Below, one piece after another: positions 11,150 through 24,126 of a stretch of 64,000 nt of DNA. The notes beneath the pieces are model-generated. The model saw only the letters and a program-made list of their open reading frames with translations, did not search any database and had not been told where the DNA came from. Each line of letters begins with the position of its first letter. The first letter of the stretch is position 1. The stretch is from Sycobia sp. Sy_11 (taxonomy: Eukaryota > Arthropoda > Insecta > Hymenoptera > Epichrysomallidae): positions 372,001 to 436,000 of the forward strand of contig JACCIC010000177.1 of NCBI GenBank assembly GCA_018907035.1, written 5' to 3'. The translations under genes were made by a program, and so were the position numbers.

Positions 11150-12180
11150 CAACCGAGATACTTGTCTCCTAAAAATAAATACTATAAATTTGAGGATTTA
11201 TGGAAAGTTAGTTACATCTAATGATCACAGTCAAAAATGTTACCATGCTTCATATTGTATAAAGAATTTTTATTAATGATTTTTCGTTAAGGATAGTTTT
11301 AGTTACATATATCCTTCTTACGCAATGCTTAATATAATGAAAATTATATTAATTAGCCATTATAGGCTCCTATACCATCAGTATTTGACAAGTCATATTC
11401 ACTACGTGAGATATTTCAATATATGTCACGCTAGAAACTTTTACAAAACTTATCCAAGGAAGTATTTGAAACGGCTTATAATAATTGTTCGATGAATGAA
11501 ACGATGTTTTATTTTCAGATAATGTTATTGGTTTTTAATTGCATAACATAAAACTAGTAGCAGGGCAATTTATGGCATTTGAGAAAGTTTCACTCTAATG
11601 AAATGACTATTACATTTTCTATAGCTTTATCATTACTGTTTAAAGTTAATTTTATTGCCTGGTTTAATTTACTACGGAAGAGTTATTTTTTCTGTATAGA
11701 TTTTTACTGGTAGTTCGACAATGTCATGATGAAGCTTTGATACGTTTTATTAGATATAAAGAAATGCGTAAGTATTGGAAGTAACAATTAAATTACATTT
11801 AAACACTGTATATACATCAAGCAAAAATTAATTATGAAGATAGTTATATATCTGTATGCATATTTATTTAGAAATTGTGACGTATGTATGTGTATGTATA
11901 TACAATTTGACAAAAAAGTATAGAAAGAATGTATCACTAGAAAGGAATTGCTATTAAAAAAATAGTTTAAATATAGAAGTACATTTTATTATACACTTTA
12001 TAATATAATTTAGTATAATTTTTTCCAGAATTTCTGATTCTGACCTTGTATTTGATCTTTGCAGTGACTTTAACGATCATGTCAAATATTACATTCAATT
12101 TTTTAAAACTGGAACTCTATTTTTTATAGTAGAAGTTCTTGGTTCATTTTAGAAAGATTTTGAGTGATTCTAACAACTGT
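11150..12180. other. AT-rich intron, nothing recognised
   Basis: Only short open frames and no repeats longer than simple AT runs were seen. It separates the pore exon from the non-LTR element. Confidence 0.5.
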
Positions 12181-14090
12181 AATTCTCTCTCTACGAGCTG
12201 CATGACCGTGGTGGGGTGAGAGAGCTTAAGTCGGGGGAGCAAGAAGGAGCGCTTGGTGGATGTACTAAAGCCTTTTTGGATCTGTACAACATTGAGAGTT
12301 CCGCATTCTTCCCTGGCTCATGAGTATTTGGATCGGGAATTCAGATCCCTATAAACGGTCTCACCGAACTACCGGATCGGAGGATCATTATAAACGGGTA
12401 TCCTGAGAATGGTTGTGAGCGTATGGATGTTATGTGTATGGATGTGAGAGTCAGGAAAGAGGGTAAGGATCCGCGGGTAACCAAGAAGCAGCCTGCGGCT
12501 GAGAAATGCTAATACCGTGCTGAAAGATGAATGGCGCAAAGGTGATTGTGTCGCAAACGGTTCCTTCGGGAAACCATGCCGAATCCCGTTGTATTGTTGG
12601 CCTTACCCGGTAGTGCGGTCCATGCCGGGTGGACTCTATATATCGGCAATACTCGTGGGAACAGAATGGAAAAATCTGTAAGCATCGATATGGAAGTAGG
12701 GGGGAGCACGAGGTGGAAGAAAGTTGGGCTTTGTTACCGACATAAACCATCTCAGAGGCACTGAGACCTGTTCAGGCAACTGAAGTTAACGAAGGATGTC
12801 CACAAGGAGGGGTATTTTCACCTCTCCTGTGGAATCTTGTAGCTGATGGTTTACTGCGTATGCTAGAAGAGGATCTTCGCAGTCGCATACGCAGATGATT
12901 TCGCAATACTTGTCAAGGACAAGTACGAAGAGATATTACCTGATTCTTCAGGAGGTTCTGGTAAAGGTCAATGACTGCTGTCAAGAGAGATCCCTGGGAA
13001 TCAAACCAAAGAAGACCAAGGTTGTAGCCTTTACTAGGAAAGAGAAGAGCAAAATAAAATCGTGCGTCAACTTCGGCGGGCAAGGGATACCGTATATGGA
13101 AGGAGTTAAATATCTAGGTGTATACCTAGATAAGAAACTATCGTGGGGACAACACCTGCGAATGCAGAGTAAAAAGATCATCAACATACTGATGCAGTGT
13201 AGGTCGGCTATTGGCACAGGCTGCGGGCTTGATTCCTAGAAAGTTTTATGGATCTATAAAACAATACTGATGCCGGGGCTGACTTATGCTGCCTTGGTGT
13301 AGTGGAAAGTGATCGAGAATAAATGCTCTGCGAGGGTCCTGGATCACATACAGGCAGTCTCGCTAAGGGGAGCATTTGGATTGAAAAGGAGCACCCCTAC
13401 TCCAGCTATCAGAATGATGCTAAGTCTGGACAACCTGAACTGGAAATAACAAGAACGGCTGCCAGATCGGCTTATAGAATAATATGTAGCGGTCAGTGTG
13501 ATAGTACTGCAATTGGACAGGCTACCATTTGCAGGGAAATATTGGGAGGCCCAACTTTTTGATCTCTCTCAGGATCGTATTAACAAAACTTTCTGCTTCG
13601 GAGGACGATATAAGATCAGGATACCGAGCAGAGAGGATTGGAACAATGACCTTAATTTGGAAGGTGATATCTGGTTTACAGTAGGATCCAAAACAACTGT
13701 TGGTACTGGATGCGGTATATATCGAAATGAACGCAGCTTAAATTCAGCCTTCAGACTGAATAGATATAACACAGTCTTTCAAGCAGTAATAGCTGCCATT
13801 GAAACCTGTGCAAACGGCTTAATGCAGAGGGGAATTAAGGGCAGATGCATAAATATATGCACAAACAGCATGGCAATGCTGAAGGCCCTCGATCAATCCT
13901 GCACTACGTCACTACTGGTCAAAGACGCTAAAATTGCTCTAGACAATCTGGTCAGGGTAAATAAGGTCTGTGTTACATGGATACCGAGATAATCAGCCCG
14001 TAAGGGAAACATCAAAGCAGACATTATGGTAAAACAAGAGAGCCACTGCCCGTCGAACAATGGCGGCTGAACTTCCCACTATCCAACGAA
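12180..14090 (+). mobile_element. non-LTR (LINE) element with RT and RNase H, internally deleted
   Basis: 12790-12830 encodes NEGCPQGGVFSPLLWNL (RT PQG motif). AYADDFAIL with the YADD catalytic box is at 12885-12911, then, after a frame change, KPKKTKVVAFTRK and VKYLGVYLDKKLSWGQHL (RT thumb) at 12895-13239. 13498-13992 is an RNase H domain: DIWFTVGSKT has Val for the first catalytic Asp, ICTNSMAMLKAL has Asn at the SDS position, and KADIMV follows a stop. RT plus RNase H without a visible AP endonuclease suggests an I-like or LOA-like clade. 12180-12770 is GC-richer, non-coding, and resembles a 5' leader fused directly to the RT, so most of the 5' coding region is deleted. Stops occur at about 13240, 13300 and 13990. 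Confidence 0.8.
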
Positions 14091-15530
14091 AAAAAAAACA
14101 ACTGTAATTAACAAAATACCTGGAAAACCCAGTTTGTTTTTGAGAGATTCTTAAACGTGTGTTATTTTCTTAGGGTAGTACTAGGTGTGGATATTTTTAA
14201 GATTATATTTTTTTAAATGAATTATAAATTATTTAAACATTTGACTTTCAGTAATTATTAAAATTTCACTTGCCGTAATAATAAAAATAATTCATTGTCT
14301 CGTTATTTATCCTAGTATTTAATTTCTAATTGATTTTTCTAAATTTATCAAATAAACACTGAATGGAAAGTGGAGCTGAATGGAAAGCAGGTCAAGGTAA
14401 GCTTGTGAATTAAATCGTAGGATCTTCTTGATCAGAATGTTAGTTAGAAATTAACGTAATTCATTTCAAACAAATACAAATACTGCTAACGAGAATATAC
14501 CATGTAACCATACATTTACATGGATCTTAATTATACATATCTGCAGATATGTACTCCAACAACAGAGTTAGAAAAATAGCGGCCCTCATACTATAAATGT
14601 CTGTTCTTTGAAAACAAAAATCATATAAAATAAAATATTTTATTATTTTTATTATATTAATAATTTTTTTGGGACACTTAAAAATTATAATTTTTTATTC
14701 TTTGCTTTTAAAAATTAGAATTTTATATTTTTCCATAATTTTTTTTTACATTATATAACTTTTGAATTACATAAGTCACAAAGAAAAATTTTCTATTTTA
14801 TAATTTTTTAAGTGAAAATATTTTCTTTCCCCTCGTTTCACAAAATGCGATTGACAACATGACTGAGACATATTGAAGAATGTTTCTAATGCTATATAGT
14901 ATAATTTAGCCCTGCATACTTAGTCAGGAGAGTGGTTTGGTTACTATGCAGCGAAGCCAAATTATTAGGAAAAAACTCTTATTTTTCGATAGTTTTATTT
15001 ATAAAAAAATTGGCCATACGGATCGGTGCGTGTAAAGTATACTTGAGGTTGCAATCTTCAGAATTTCTGGAGAGAATGTAATCCATTAGATAATTTAAAA
15101 TTTTCAAACACACGTGGCTTGATTCTGAAAATTTTTGTGAAGTTTAAATTTCGTTTGTACTTAATCTATAAATTAATAAGTTGATATAGAAATTGACAGT
15201 TCTAGAAGAATGAAGATACCATTTTTACAATCATTAATCCTGTAACGTTTGCGTTTTCCCCTCCTGATAGCTTAGGTTTTGTTTATATGAACAAAATAAG
15301 AAAAATATATTCTATAATACAATAAATTCTAAGTAATAAACACCCTCCTGACGTCGGGCCATCTGATCAAAAAGAAAACAAGACAGGTTTATTACTTTAG
15401 ATTTATATTTTACCTTATGATATTAAGCTCCATTTCGCACATCTCTCATTCAAACAATATTTTACAAATGGCATTTTACGCACTTATTATGCTAGTGTTA
15501 CTCATTATATATAAAGTGTACATTTACGGA
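14091..15530. other. AT-rich intron, nothing recognised
   Basis: Long AT-rich stretch with homopolymer runs. A small inverted repeat (AAGTAATAAAC near 15332 and its complement near 15390) flanks a short GC patch; I cannot assign it. Confidence 0.5.
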
Positions 15531-15960
15531 TGGCTGGAAAGAATAGTAAAAAAAAGAAAGCCTGCTGGTCTATAATGAGGTATTGTATCGTTGTCTGGTG
15601 TTTGCTACTTCGGGGTTTCGGCTCAATTTGCTTGGGCCCCTGGTCGCTCAGCTCGCCACCAGATTTTTTTCGCAAGTACCAAAACACATTAGAGCCCTTG
15701 CAATCAGAATCACCACTTCATTCGGGGTTAGGAGTGAGACGGCTGGGATTTAACGGAGCGCAGCGCACTCAAGATCAAGTCGTTCAGGAATAGTAAGGCC
15801 GCTGGTCTTTAATGAAGCGCCATGCAAACAGGATTGCGACTCTTCTATTCATGATTTTTAGAGCTTTAGAATCAGGGGAGCTCTAGGGGGCTTCTTTCGG
15901 CCGGAGAGAATTCGCCTTTTTATACACCAAAAATTAGTCGATCGGGTGTTAATTTCTTAT
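15530..15960 (+). other. GC-richer island of unknown origin with an internal near-repeat
   Basis: An 87-codon open frame at 15530-15793 has no recognised motif. The phrase around CTGGTCTATAATGAGG near 15564 recurs imperfectly near 15801 (CTGGTCTTTAATGAAG), a spacing of about 240 bp. This pattern and the sharp composition edges suggest part of an LTR or a short transposable element rather than a host exon. Confidence 0.35.
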
Positions 15961-18698
15961 CGACCCACCGAAAAAGAACAATAATAATTTATAATAATTT
16001 AATAATAATAATCGTATTATAATTATAATAATTATTATAACAAGTAATAATAATTATTATTATTATTTAAATAATAATTAATTTAATAGTTATTTAAATT
16101 ATTTATGTATTTATAATAGTATTCATTTACATGTATGTTTTTATATGTTTGCCATATATTAAATAATATAAAAGTCAAAAATCGAGAGTTTTAAATTATT
16201 TAATCAAATGGGACGTCCGAAATGCAGCGGCCAGTGCCTTTACTGTACTCCGAGTTCGTTGGCGTGGAGAGCGCGGGAGCGTGAAACATCTTCTCCACGC
16301 TGGCTGCCATGCGGCCGCGGCTCTCTCCCGCGATGCGCTCGAGTCCTCCTTTGCTCACCTTTAGCCTAATTCCGCAGGATAGCTATATTAAATATTTCCA
16401 TTTGTATTATTTTTATTTTCACGCGTTGGACCGCTAATCAGGATCATTTCTCGAATATTTTGATTTCGTCTATTATTTTTAATTTTGACTCTTCCGTATG
16501 TTAGACGATTTTGTCTGATCTTCCTAATCTAATGTCATAAAGTCAGAAAAACAGAAGGAGAGTGAAAGATAGAGAAAAAAACTCGTGCGGACTAATGGTC
16601 TCGAAGTGTGCTCAAATAAGAAAAACTTTATATTTATATTTTTCTATTTTTTTCAGGGGTCCCACTTTTTAAAGTACACTTCGAAGTATTTTCGATATAA
16701 TTCATTCCTGTAATTGAGGCGAAGATGTCAACCGAATGATGAACATCTAGATCTACTAAGAGATAAAGAGGGTTAGTGATAACTAGAAGCCTCTAAGCTA
16801 CGTTTGAGGATGATCTTAAGCAGCCAAACTAATATGGCTGAGAAGACGATAGCGGATAGCCTACTTCCCCCTCCTTCAGAAGATCAGTCAGGGCGTAGGA
16901 CCCCACCTCTACCATGAAACGCAATGGATAGTTGCGAAACTGACGGCTCTATTGACTGCTCTGATGTACCAACAATCCACAGCCGTCAGCAGCATAATCC
17001 TCGCCTAGAATCCTGCACGAATATGATGCACATACGAGACATATTTACATGGAACCTTTATCAATTAGATATCCGTCTGGAGGCAGCTAGAAGTGGGGAG
17101 ACTTTTAAAGACCAGTAGTTGCTCCGACTAAAACGCTTTCCGGCAGATTTCAGAGTGAGTCAGAAGTCACTGGGGGATTCAAATGGAAATAGGTTAAATA
17201 GTCTCAAAAGATGAAATTCTATATGGAAATTCAGCTCCGGACCTTCAACTGTTTCCAAAAGAACTTGGTTCAGAATATCGAGTATCCAGGTCAAATATGT
17301 GAAAGCTATACACAAAAGTCAAGAAAACTATCAAGCGAATATATTGTCTGCCTCTTTACCGTGTTTTATCCTTATTAACTCATGAAGTAATTTAGCATTG
17401 CTGACAGTAATGTGGGACCAAGAGTAGGCTCTATTGATATTCGATTCATAGTTGATTCCTTCCAGATCCAGTATCTATAGTTGGGAGTAATGGAAGAGGA
17501 AGATCGAAATTTGGTCAAAGAAAATAATGTGCTAATTATATAATGGGCTAATTATATAGTAGCTCGAAATGCTCATAATAAATTTCATTTTTCTTGATAA
17601 TTACTGGCTTCAGTGAAAAAATGAATAAAACATAAAAAATTCATTTGAAAAAGATCTACAACTTCTATTTGAAAAAATTTTTTCTAATCTCATACACAAC
17701 TATAAGAACCTATAAGCTTCAAAGTCATTTTTCTATACCGTGACCGTACCATAGTCAACTATTGTTTTACCTAAACTTATACTTATAAATTATCCTTAAT
17801 TTTATAGTGTTTTATAAAAATCATAAAATTTTAAAAATATGTGAACATTAATTTTGAAATTTATAAGTTACAATGTGAATTTATAATTTTCTAGTTCCTT
17901 TTTTCCCAATTGCAATTATTGTTAAAATATACAGTTTTAAAAAAATACACATAAAAATATAAAAAATGGTTTTAAAAATGATGTCACATTATAATAAGTT
18001 ATAGGATAATTTAAAAAATTATTAAAGATAGTTTTCTACTAAACTGTTTTCCGGTGAAATACCTTTCAAATTCAAAATATTATTCAATGCAACCGATTTT
18101 ATTAATAGTTCTGAATTGTATTTTTGAGCCAAATTGTACTTGTATAGAGTGCTGGTCACATATATTATCGTAAAAATGGGAGAAAAGTTCATTTTTATCA
18201 TGAACTCTATAAGAACTCTCTAAATTTTGTTTTTTTCTAAGTTATCTGAAAAAATGGAGAAAATTTTAAAACGAATTTTCAATAATAGTTATGGATCTTA
18301 TCAAAATATATATCAAGAACCGCAGTATCGATCCAAAGACGGGTAGTACTGCCTTAATACCCATACCGAAATTTGTAAATAATTATTGTGTCAAAATTAA
18401 ACCATTATATTAATTATAATTATGCTTAATATAAAGATATTCCGTTATAATGACGAATATGATTATATAACTAAAAGAAAAGTTCTATGTAAAAAACTAT
18501 TATTCTATTAAAGTTATTATGCAGTGAATTTTTTTTATTCTGTTTTCATTTTGTTACTGTTGATTTGTTATTTAATTTTATCCATCCCATGAATACGCAA
18601 TAGATTGGCATATTATCTGGCATTAAATAACTAAATTATGTCTATTCTGCTATTATCATGTGGTCTTGCAGTGCTACGAAGTTGTATCTGGAGGTTAC
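15961..18698. other. intron with two moderately GC-rich patches, no gene recognised
   Basis: 16205-16375 is GC-rich and holds a hairpin (GCGTGGAGA near 16261 with TCTCCACGC near 16292). 16730-17180 holds a 64-codon open frame (16924-17118) with no motif I recognise, probably a transposable-element fragment. 17500-18690 is plain AT-rich intron. Confidence 0.4.
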
Positions 18699-19080
18699 TA
18701 TTTCCACATTATAAATAATTGTGCATAGACACACTTTTAATAAACAACTTCATTATTGAATAATAATATGTAATAATTTCAAAACTAACACGAGTTTATA
18801 CTCATACATATTTACATATACTTTACTATGTAAAAATTGATTTCAATACTTTCTTTTGTTTAAATTAGAAATAATTGAATATAGTTCTTTAATATAATTT
18901 TATTTCTATCTTAGTCTATAACTTTTTTTTTAAAATGAAGAATATTTACGTATGATTGCGAAGTCAAATTAGGAAAAAATATCATTGATATTAATGCAAT
19001 ACATTATAGAAAAGAGCTTTTAAATGATTATGATGTCCAATAAACCAAAGTTGCCTTGTTTTATATTTTTGTATAAAGTA
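18699..19080. repeat. dispersed repeat, copy 2 (partner at 10103-10476)
   Basis: Same orientation and order of blocks as 10103-10476. Both copies stop at the same TGTATAAAGTA. Immediately after, a 5'-truncated mariner begins here, while at the other locus ordinary intron continues. Confidence 0.8.
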
Positions 19081-19084
19081 AATT

Positions 19085-19916
19085 TAAAGAGATTTCTTGC
19101 TCTGATATGTGCAGCGCGTTCATAACCTTGTTCATCCAGACCGGCGACTAACCATTCGAATATTGACTGACGAGTTGAATATTAACCGAGAAAGAGTTAG
19201 AAAAATTTTAACCGAAGAACCTATCAGATGAGCAAAAGTCCGCCGAATGAACATCGCATAAGATGGTGTCGAGCACGTTGAAAGTGATCCTGCTCTTCTC
19301 GATCGAGTTATTGCTGGTGATGAAAGTTAGTTATTTCAATATGACCCCGAAACTAAACGACCAATCCAAAAGTGGATGTCCCCTGGAGCGCTAAGGCCAA
19401 AGAAGGTGAGAACGAGCAAGTCCAAAGTAAAAACCATGTTCATCCGCTTCTTCGACAGCAAGGGGTGATTCACAAAGAATTTTACCACCTAGACAGATTG
19501 TTAATCAGGTATTCTACTGCAATGAGCTCGAAAAATTATGATGAAGGATGCTCAGAATGCATTCAGAGATCGTGAAGACTTGGGGTCTGCATCATTCAGT
19601 GTCTCTCATTTTTTTGCGTCTAAAGGCATTGAAACGTTACCACAACTGCTCTATTTACTGGACATGTTGCCCTGCGACTTTTTTCTATTGCGGCATTTGA
19701 AAAATTCGTCAAAGTTCGACATTTTAACTTGTGAAGAGGGTACTCGGAGAGGTCCCACAAGAAGTGTTGCAGAATCTTTACGAAAACTGGAAAACTCGAT
19801 GGAATAAAAACATGATACAGGAGGGAACTACTTTGAAGTGGTCGCAGTGATGTACCTTAATTTTTAAATATACTCGATTTTTTAATTTGGTCACATTACT
19901 TAATTGTCTGATCTCG
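19085..19916 (+). mobile_element. mariner element, 5'-truncated, dead
   Basis: The translation runs in pieces: LTIRILTDELNINRERVRKI (HTH), ALLDRVIAGDES then LFQYDPETKRPIQ, SKSKVKTMFIRFFDSKG, and LLYLLDMLPCDFFLLRHLK near the C-terminus. The Trp after GDES is a stop, and at least two frameshifts and a further stop occur. The right terminus at 19890-19916 matches the terminal repeat of 37969-38532 and is followed by TA at 19917-19918. The left terminal repeat is missing. Same subfamily as the relics at 5857 and 37969. Confidence 0.85.
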
Positions 19917-19918
19917 TA

Positions 19919-21534
<1,616 letters not shown>

Positions 21535-22118
21535 TTAGGAGGCAAGCTTAGTTTCCGATCTTTACGTTTAGAAGACGATTTAAGTAGTACCAAAAGTCAG
21601 ATGAATCGGATTTAGTACTTATTTTTTAGTTTTGGCATTTAAAAATATAATTCAGTTAACAGGTACCATCATTTCTGCAAACATTATATTTTTTGATCAG
21701 TGCAAAATGAATCGTGATTAAATATCGTGAAAAATAGATGGTTTTTCGACATGTTCTTTTACACTATTATGATTTGAACAAATGTGTAGCAAAAATTTAT
21801 CGATTGCTTCAAGAATGTTATGGCGAACAAGCTTCATCGCTTACAACATGAAAAGAGTGATTTCAGCGGTTTAGAAGTGGATCAAGATCTCGTTGATACA
21901 TTTCCGACACCTTGAACAAGTGCGAGAATTTTTGGGCGATTGGAATGTCTTGAAACCGCCATTGTTCTTTCGCCACGGTATTGCAATATTGCCAAAAATA
22001 TGGGAAAAAGTAGTAGAAAATGACGGAAAATATTTTGCTTAAGCCAACGTGTATCCATTTTCTATCGTAAATGTCCTTCTTACGTTAAAAAAAGTCGGAA
22101 ACTAAGTTCGTCTCCTAA
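21535..22118 (+). mobile_element. internally deleted mariner with both terminal repeats (MITE-like)
   Basis: Near-matching terminal inverted repeats of about 30 bp lie at 21535-21564 (TTAGGAGGCAAGCTTAGTTT) and, reversed, at 22089-22118 (TTAGGAGACGAACTTAGTTT), flanked by TA on both sides (21533-21534 and 22119-22120). The interior retains only a transposase N-terminal HTH-like stretch and a C-terminal stretch (ILPKIWEKVVENDGKYF). The catalytic middle is gone. At 584 bp it is a typical non-autonomous deletion derivative, of a different mariner subfamily from the others in the window. Confidence 0.88.
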
Positions 22119-22169
22119 TAAATTAATCGAGGGGTGTGGATAGGATATATATAGTTGCATGCTATGTTT

Positions 22170-22470
22170 TCATATTTGTTTGGTTCTTGACGATGAATCA
22201 CAGCGCTGTAAAACGTCGGACATATTAGAGAAATTTAAATTTAGGACGGTGGCGGGGCATTCAGGTTTTCATTTACTAACGTAGAATATATATAATTTAA
22301 TTTGTTAAGTTGTAATTAAATTAAGTTTTGTGTTTAAGATTTTAGTGCTTATTCCATTGGAAATTCTCTGAGGGTGATTATAAGCAAGGACAGTCGGACA
22401 TTCATTCTATTAGCATAGTATATTATGGTATAAAGACTGTAAAACCGATAAAAATAATTATTAATTTAGA
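22170..22470 (+). mobile_element. Penelope-like terminal module with hammerhead-like motif, copy 1
   Basis: At 22186-22221 the strand reads TTGACGATGA, then GCTGTAAAACGTCGGAC, a decayed version of the motif at 44017-44051. About 160 bp downstream come AAGGACAGTC (22387) and TATAAAGACTGTAAAACCGA (22430-22450) followed by a TTATTAATTTA end. The same order recurs on the minus strand at 44060-43718, and partly at 40437-40620 just after a Penelope-like coding relic. I infer these are pseudo-LTR pieces of one Penelope-like family. Confidence 0.55.
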
Positions 22471-23209
22471 TGTTATGGGATAGACTTTTACAACTATACT
22501 CAGATACTAGCTTATCAGTTTACAAACACTTACTTACTCATTATATCTTAGGCTGTATGAGGATACTACGTAATGGTCATAAACAACCAAACGTGGCGCT
22601 GTCTATATTCAAGACAGAAAAGGTATCCACATATAGTGTGAATCAAGAAATATTAGTACTTTATAGCTTATGAAAAATCGTTTTGAATATTGATTTATAT
22701 TCCCTTAAAATGCACTACGGCAATCCGGCGATCTTATTGTGTTCTAACACAGCCGGTAAGAAAAAAGAGAGCGAGAGAAAAATATAGGTGAAAGAAACGT
22801 CGTTAAAGAATGTATGAAATAGAATCTATGAGAAGCAAGATTTATGGATGGATTAAATCTCAAAATATGTTGACTGATCTTTTTACTATGAGTCCAAAAT
22901 ACGAACAGCATGTTAATACTTGCTTTAATTTTGCTTAATTATTAAGATAGATTCATCTCGCAATTCTAATATAAAAAACAAAACCGAGCGGGAGTGAAGT
23001 AATCAAGAGTTTAGCTAAATCCATTAGATCGAGAACAGTTCGGACAGAAAGAGAGAGTATCTACTTATGCGTGCGCATGCGCGCATCGTTCCGCATGCTG
23101 TTTTGTGCTGTATTTTAGTGCAGTTGAAAAGTGTTTCAATTTAAAAGATGCTGATGCATCTTTTAAAGAACCTATTGTTATATGTAATGAATAAATAATA
23201 TGATAATAT
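22471..23209. other. segment flanked by inverted Penelope-like ends
   Basis: No gene is recognised. A 67-codon open frame at 22470-22673 has no motif. A small hairpin (AAAAGATGC, TGAT, GCATCTTTT) lies near 23140-23165. The segment is bounded by a pair of inverted repeats of about 54 bp at 22415-22468 and 23210-23266. Confidence 0.45.
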
Positions 23210-23266
23210 ATTAAATTAATATCTATTTTTATCGATTTTACAGTCTTTATACCATAATACACTATG
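23210..23266 (-). repeat. inverted copy of the Penelope-like end
   Basis: Reverse complement reads TATGGTATAAAGACTGTAAA and ends TTAATTTA, matching 22415-22468 with few differences. Confidence 0.75.
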
Positions 23267-23377
23267 ATAATATCAATTATAATTATTATAATACAATTAT
23301 AATTTCTATTATAATATTTAGTCAAATGTATTTATTTTATTAATTTATATACGTATTAATACTAATTTTAATTTAAT

Positions 23378-23378
23378 C

Positions 23379-23406
<28 letters not shown>
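23378..23406. repeat. (TA)n microsatellite
   Basis: Run of TA dinucleotides in AT-rich intron. Confidence 0.9.
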
Positions 23407-23409
<3 letters not shown>

Positions 23410-23652
23410 GGTACAGTTTTTTATTTTCGTTATTCAAAAAATATTATAACTTTGATTTAGTAATAATTAGCAAATTACATGTGAGCGGTTCCGATATGTA
23501 TATACCCCAATTTTTATCCCCAACAACATCCTTACGATGACTTCGAACATAGACGCGTGAATGATTAGATCGAGAATAAACGCGCCTCACACGTCGGTTT
23601 GGAAAGGGGAGTTTGTGACCAGCCAAACTGCCGATCCGCGGTTCCGAAACCG

Positions 23653-23991
23653 AATGTTCGCGCGTGAAGGCGAAACTGCGCGAAGCGCCAGCCGCGAGAG
23701 TGCGCGATGTGCACGTACGAAGGAGGAAGTCGAGAGAAGAATCATTCTTCTCCTTCGAGCTGCCGAGGAAGACAGTTGCGTCGGGAAGAGAAACACCCAA
23801 AATAGTATAACTCTCTCTCGAGCCTGTCGCCGACTGACGCCATCAGCATCCAGAGCATACCGACGCCCTGTCTCTATCCCATCTGCGTTTACATCAGTAC
23901 GTTCCGAGCAGCTACGCCTGATCGAGCAACCATCCTCACGGTCAAAAGATTATCGAGAGCACGGGACAGAAGGAAGGGAGGAAGCTCTACC

Positions 23992-24041
<50 letters not shown>

Positions 24042-24126
24042 GCAAGAAGATAAAAAATCGTGAGGAGGTTCAGCACGAAAGGAAGTAACAGCGACGAGGA
24101 CTCATTGGCAAGTAGCCTCTCAATTT
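23653..24126 (+). repeat. GC-rich dispersed repeat, copy A (partner at 34358-34764)
   Basis: It shares long blocks with 34358-34764 in the same orientation: AATGTTCGC, GAAGACAGTTGCGTCGGGAA, AAAATAGTATAACTCTCTCT, GATCGAGC, GAGAGCACGGGACAGAAGGA, a (GA)n array (here 23994-24037), and the end TAGCCTCTCAATTTA. Open frames across it exist on both strands but carry no domain. It is probably LTR or untranslated sequence of an unidentified retroelement. Downstream (24130-24480) GC-rich sequence with a TATATAAAA box at 24207 could be the rest of an LTR. Confidence 0.75.

Noticed and set aside
16205..16375. GC-rich island considered as a promoter or CpG island of a host gene
   Set aside because: Short, no adjacent coding exon, and similar patches elsewhere in the window belong to repeats.
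23561..24088. 175-codon Arg/Glu-rich plus-strand open frame
   Set aside because: It is shared as a DNA repeat with 34358-34764, where the frame is not kept, and ends in a (GA)n array. Not a conserved protein.
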